This document shows, piece after piece, positions 6,273-7,912 of a DNA stretch of 7,912 nt. Within the stretch, counting starts at the first letter, position 1; the number at the start of each line of letters is the position of its first letter. Below the pieces are notes generated by a model. That model searched no databases and was not told the origin of the DNA. It saw nothing but the letters and a program-made list of their open reading frames with translations. Source of the DNA: Nitratireductor sp. (lineage in GTDB: Bacteria > Pseudomonadota > Alphaproteobacteria > Rhizobiales > Rhizobiaceae); NCBI GenBank assembly GCA_020441735.1, contig JAGRLQ010000287.1:1-7912 (forward strand). Reading direction: 5' to 3'. The translations under genes were made by a program, and so were the position numbers.

Positions 6273-6664
6273 GCTTCTTCCCCCGGCTCGAGGATGCGCA
6301 TGAAGGTCAACCCGTTACCGTCACCATCGTAGAACGCAAACTCCTCGGTTCCCCAGGCGGTTTTGCGGATTGCGGTGTTTTCGTGGAAGACGCCCTGCCC
6401 TTCATATTCGGCATGAAGCGCCGCAACATCCTGCACGACGATGCGGATCATCGGGCGATCAACCGCAACCGCCCATTCAGCCGGGTCGTGCCATTGCAGG
6501 TGAAAGACAACATCGCCTCGGGCGACACCGGCATATGCCGGCTCGTCGGCATCGTCGGAAAAACGGTGAGCAAACCCGAGCTTCTCAACATAGAACGCAA
6601 CTGCGGCCCCAACGTCTTTCGACGGCAGAACCGGGATCGCAAGTTCCAAGTGTGCGCTCTGCAT
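6269..6664 (-). CDS. VOC-superfamily protein (glyoxalase/bleomycin-resistance-like)
   Basis: The 131-residue product has the paired beta-alpha-beta-beta-beta layout of the vicinal oxygen chelate superfamily. It opens with LELAIPVLPSKDVGAAVAFYVEKLGF (6-31) and ends with WGTEEFAFYDGDGNGLTFMRIL (104-125), the closing motif usual in bleomycin-resistance-type members. That subgroup often binds ligands without a metal, and I do not see a clear full set of metal ligands, so no enzymatic reaction or resistance should be assumed. The ATG at 6664 lies 12 bases after the metG stop, with GAGG overlapping that stop as a plausible ribosome site. The stop overlaps the GTG of the ybaK-like gene by 4 bases. 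A housekeeping or detoxification role within the metG operon is conjecture. Confidence 0.88.
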   Translation of the reverse strand: MQSAHLELAIPVLPSKDVGAAVAFYVEKLGFAHRFSDDADEPAYAGVARGDVVFHLQWHDPAEWAVAVDRPMIRIVVQDVAALHAEYEGQGVFHENTAIRKTAWGTEEFAFYDGDGNGLTFMRILEPGEEA

Positions 6665-6676
6665 GAAATACGGGCC

Positions 6677-7912
6677 TCACGCTTCTGCTTCCACATAGCG
6701 TGGAAACACCCCTTGTGGCTGGGGCAGTTCAACGCCCGCCGCCAGTTGCGTCGTCGTATCGGCAAACTGGCGCGCATTCTGTGGCACGGCCAGAAGATCG
6801 AGCAGTTTACCCGCACTTTCCGGCATGACGGCCTGAACCATGACGGCGACGACGCGGATGACCTCGGCCGTGACATAGAGCACGGTCGCCATGCGTTCGG
6901 GGTCGGTCTTTTTCAACGCCCAGGGTTCCTGGGAAGCAAAATAGCGGTTGGCATCGCCTACCACCTGCCAGATCGCTTCGAGCGCCCTGTGGATGCGGAA
7001 TGCCTGCATCTCACCACGTGTAGTCTCGGGGAGCGCGTGGGCAGCATCGAGCAATGCCCTGTCCTCGTCGCTGAAATTACCCGGCTGCGGCACCCTGCCC
7101 TCGCAGTTCTTGGCAATCATCGACAGCGAACGCTGTGCAAGATTGCCGAGATCGTTGGCAAGATCGGCATTGATGCGGTTGACAATCGCTTCGTGACTGT
7201 AGGAGCCGTCATTGCCGAAAGGCACTTCGCGCAGGAAGAAGTAGCGCATCTGGTCGACGCCGTAGAGTTCCGCCATCTCGAAGGGATCGACCACATTACC
7301 GAGCGATTTCGACATCTTCTCGCCGCGGTTGAACAGAAAGCCGTGGCCGAAGACGTGCCTAGGCAGCGGCAGGCCCGCACTCATCAGAAAGGCCGGCCAG
7401 TAGACGGTATGAAACCGCACGATGTCCTTGCCGATGATATGGGCGTCTGCCGGCCAGAACCGGTTGCGCTCATGGGTCTCCGGCCAGCCCGTGGCGCTGA
7501 GATAGTTGGTCAGCGCATCGACCCACACATACATGACATGCGCTTCGTCGCCGGGTACGGGAATGCCCCAATCGAAGGTGGTGCGTGACATGGAAAGATC
7601 GTTGAGGCCGCGCGAAACAAAGGAGACAACCTCGTTGCGCCGGGTATCGGGTCCGATGAATTCGGGATTTTCCTCATAAAGCTTGAGCAATCTGTCCTGA
7701 TAGGCAGACAGCCGGAAGAAGTAGCTTTCCTCCTCAACCCATTCGACGGGCGTGCCTTGCGGGCCGTAGCGCACCCCATCGTCGCGCACCTCGGTCTCGC
7801 TTTCATCGTAATAGGCCTCGTCGCGCACGGAATACCAGCCGGCATAGGCATCCTTGTAGATATCGCCATTGTCGGCCATCTTCTGCCAGATCGCCCTGCA
7901 GGTATGCTTGTG
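6677..7912 (-). CDS. metG: methionyl-tRNA synthetase, C-terminal part (5' end outside window)
   Basis: MetG charges tRNAMet and initiator tRNA with methionine in the cytoplasm. The frame is open to the right edge, beginning HKHTCRAIWQKM, so the ATG at 7879 is internal and the N-terminal Rossmann half is missing from the window. The 411 visible residues include the connective-peptide region (YSVRDEAYYDESE, then WVEEESYFFRLS), the catalytic stretch WGIPVPGD...YVWVDALTNYLSATGW, the KMSKS loop (fragment residues 199-203, about 7318-7304) and the anticodon-binding helical domain (NRINADLANDLGNLAQRSL). The protein ends at GVFPRYVEAEA with no C-terminal tRNA-binding OB-fold domain, which is the short form usual in rhizobia. 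No second zinc-knuckle cysteines are seen in the visible connective peptide. It is the first gene visible in the minus-strand cluster. In related genomes the DNA polymerase III delta' gene often lies further upstream. Confidence 0.97.
   Translation of the reverse strand, partial: HKHTCRAIWQKMADNGDIYKDAYAGWYSVRDEAYYDESETEVRDDGVRYGPQGTPVEWVEEESYFFRLSAYQDRLLKLYEENPEFIGPDTRRNEVVSFVSRGLNDLSMSRTTFDWGIPVPGDEAHVMYVWVDALTNYLSATGWPETHERNRFWPADAHIIGKDIVRFHTVYWPAFLMSAGLPLPRHVFGHGFLFNRGEKMSKSLGNVVDPFEMAELYGVDQMRYFFLREVPFGNDGSYSHEAIVNRINADLANDLGNLAQRSLSMIAKNCEGRVPQPGNFSDEDRALLDAAHALPETTRGEMQAFRIHRALEAIWQVVGDANRYFASQEPWALKKTDPERMATVLYVTAEVIRVVAVMVQAVMPESAGKLLDLLAVPQNARQFADTTTQLAAGVELPQPQGVFPRYVEAEA

Noticed and set aside
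6269..6664. Calling the VOC gene a true bleomycin resistance gene
   Set aside because: The fold assignment is good, but most chromosomal members of this group have no shown resistance role and the operon context does not suggest one.
6149..7588. 479-codon open frame on the plus strand
   Set aside because: It lies antisense to ybaK-like, VOC and metG, all firmly identified. Its composition is that of a shadow frame in GC-rich DNA and it shows no recognisable domain.
1..7912. Mobile element, CRISPR array, toxin-antitoxin or defence island
   Set aside because: I saw no transposase, integrase, long terminal repeats, regularly spaced repeats, tRNA or small toxin-like pairs; the recognisable genes are housekeeping or envelope genes, or, like the DUF423 and VOC genes, belong to common chromosomal families.

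Overview
The window looks like an ordinary chromosomal housekeeping segment from an alphaproteobacterium, most likely of the order Hyphomicrobiales (rhizobia, Brucella and relatives). This rests on the high-GC coding style, on protein wording I recognise from rhizobial homologues (the MazG start, the short MetG ending, the composite L,D-transpeptidase, the GACDPENPKNRRTRCS stretch of the metallo-beta-lactamase protein) and on the order metG, tatD, MBL hydrolase. I cannot fix the genus.

Layout. Positions 1-819 hold the 3' part of hflX (+), which runs off the left edge. It converges on mazG (860-1705, -), with a short hairpin spanning the junction. Divergent from mazG is a small DUF423-type membrane protein gene (1845-2255, +). 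A 515-base gap follows (2256-2770). It contains a strongly AT-rich core, two GC-rich inverted repeats and one plausible promoter, but no convincing gene. It leads into a secreted L,D-transpeptidase gene (2771-4111, +). The rest is one minus-strand cluster, read right to left: metG (partial, 7912-6677), a VOC/bleomycin-resistance-like gene (6664-6269), a YbaK-type tRNA deacylase gene (6272-5787, GTG start, 4-base overlap), tatD (5766-4978) and a PhnP-like MBL hydrolase gene (4972-4127). Gaps of 12, -4, 20 and 5 bases suggest one operon.

How the genes fit together. The right-hand operon combines translation (methionyl-tRNA synthetase and a probable misacylated-tRNA editing enzyme) with metal-dependent hydrolases and a small VOC protein of unknown substrate. 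The left part holds two stress and quality-control genes: the ribosome-associated GTPase HflX and the NTP pyrophosphohydrolase MazG. The L,D-transpeptidase is a separate envelope gene acting on peptidoglycan in the periplasm.

I see no mobile element, CRISPR array, tRNA, rRNA, toxin-antitoxin or defence module, and no undescribed system. The points most worth checking are the putative degenerate second YkuD-like module in the L,D-transpeptidase, the AT-rich gap and possible structured leader upstream of it, and the VOC-ybaK pair between metG and tatD.
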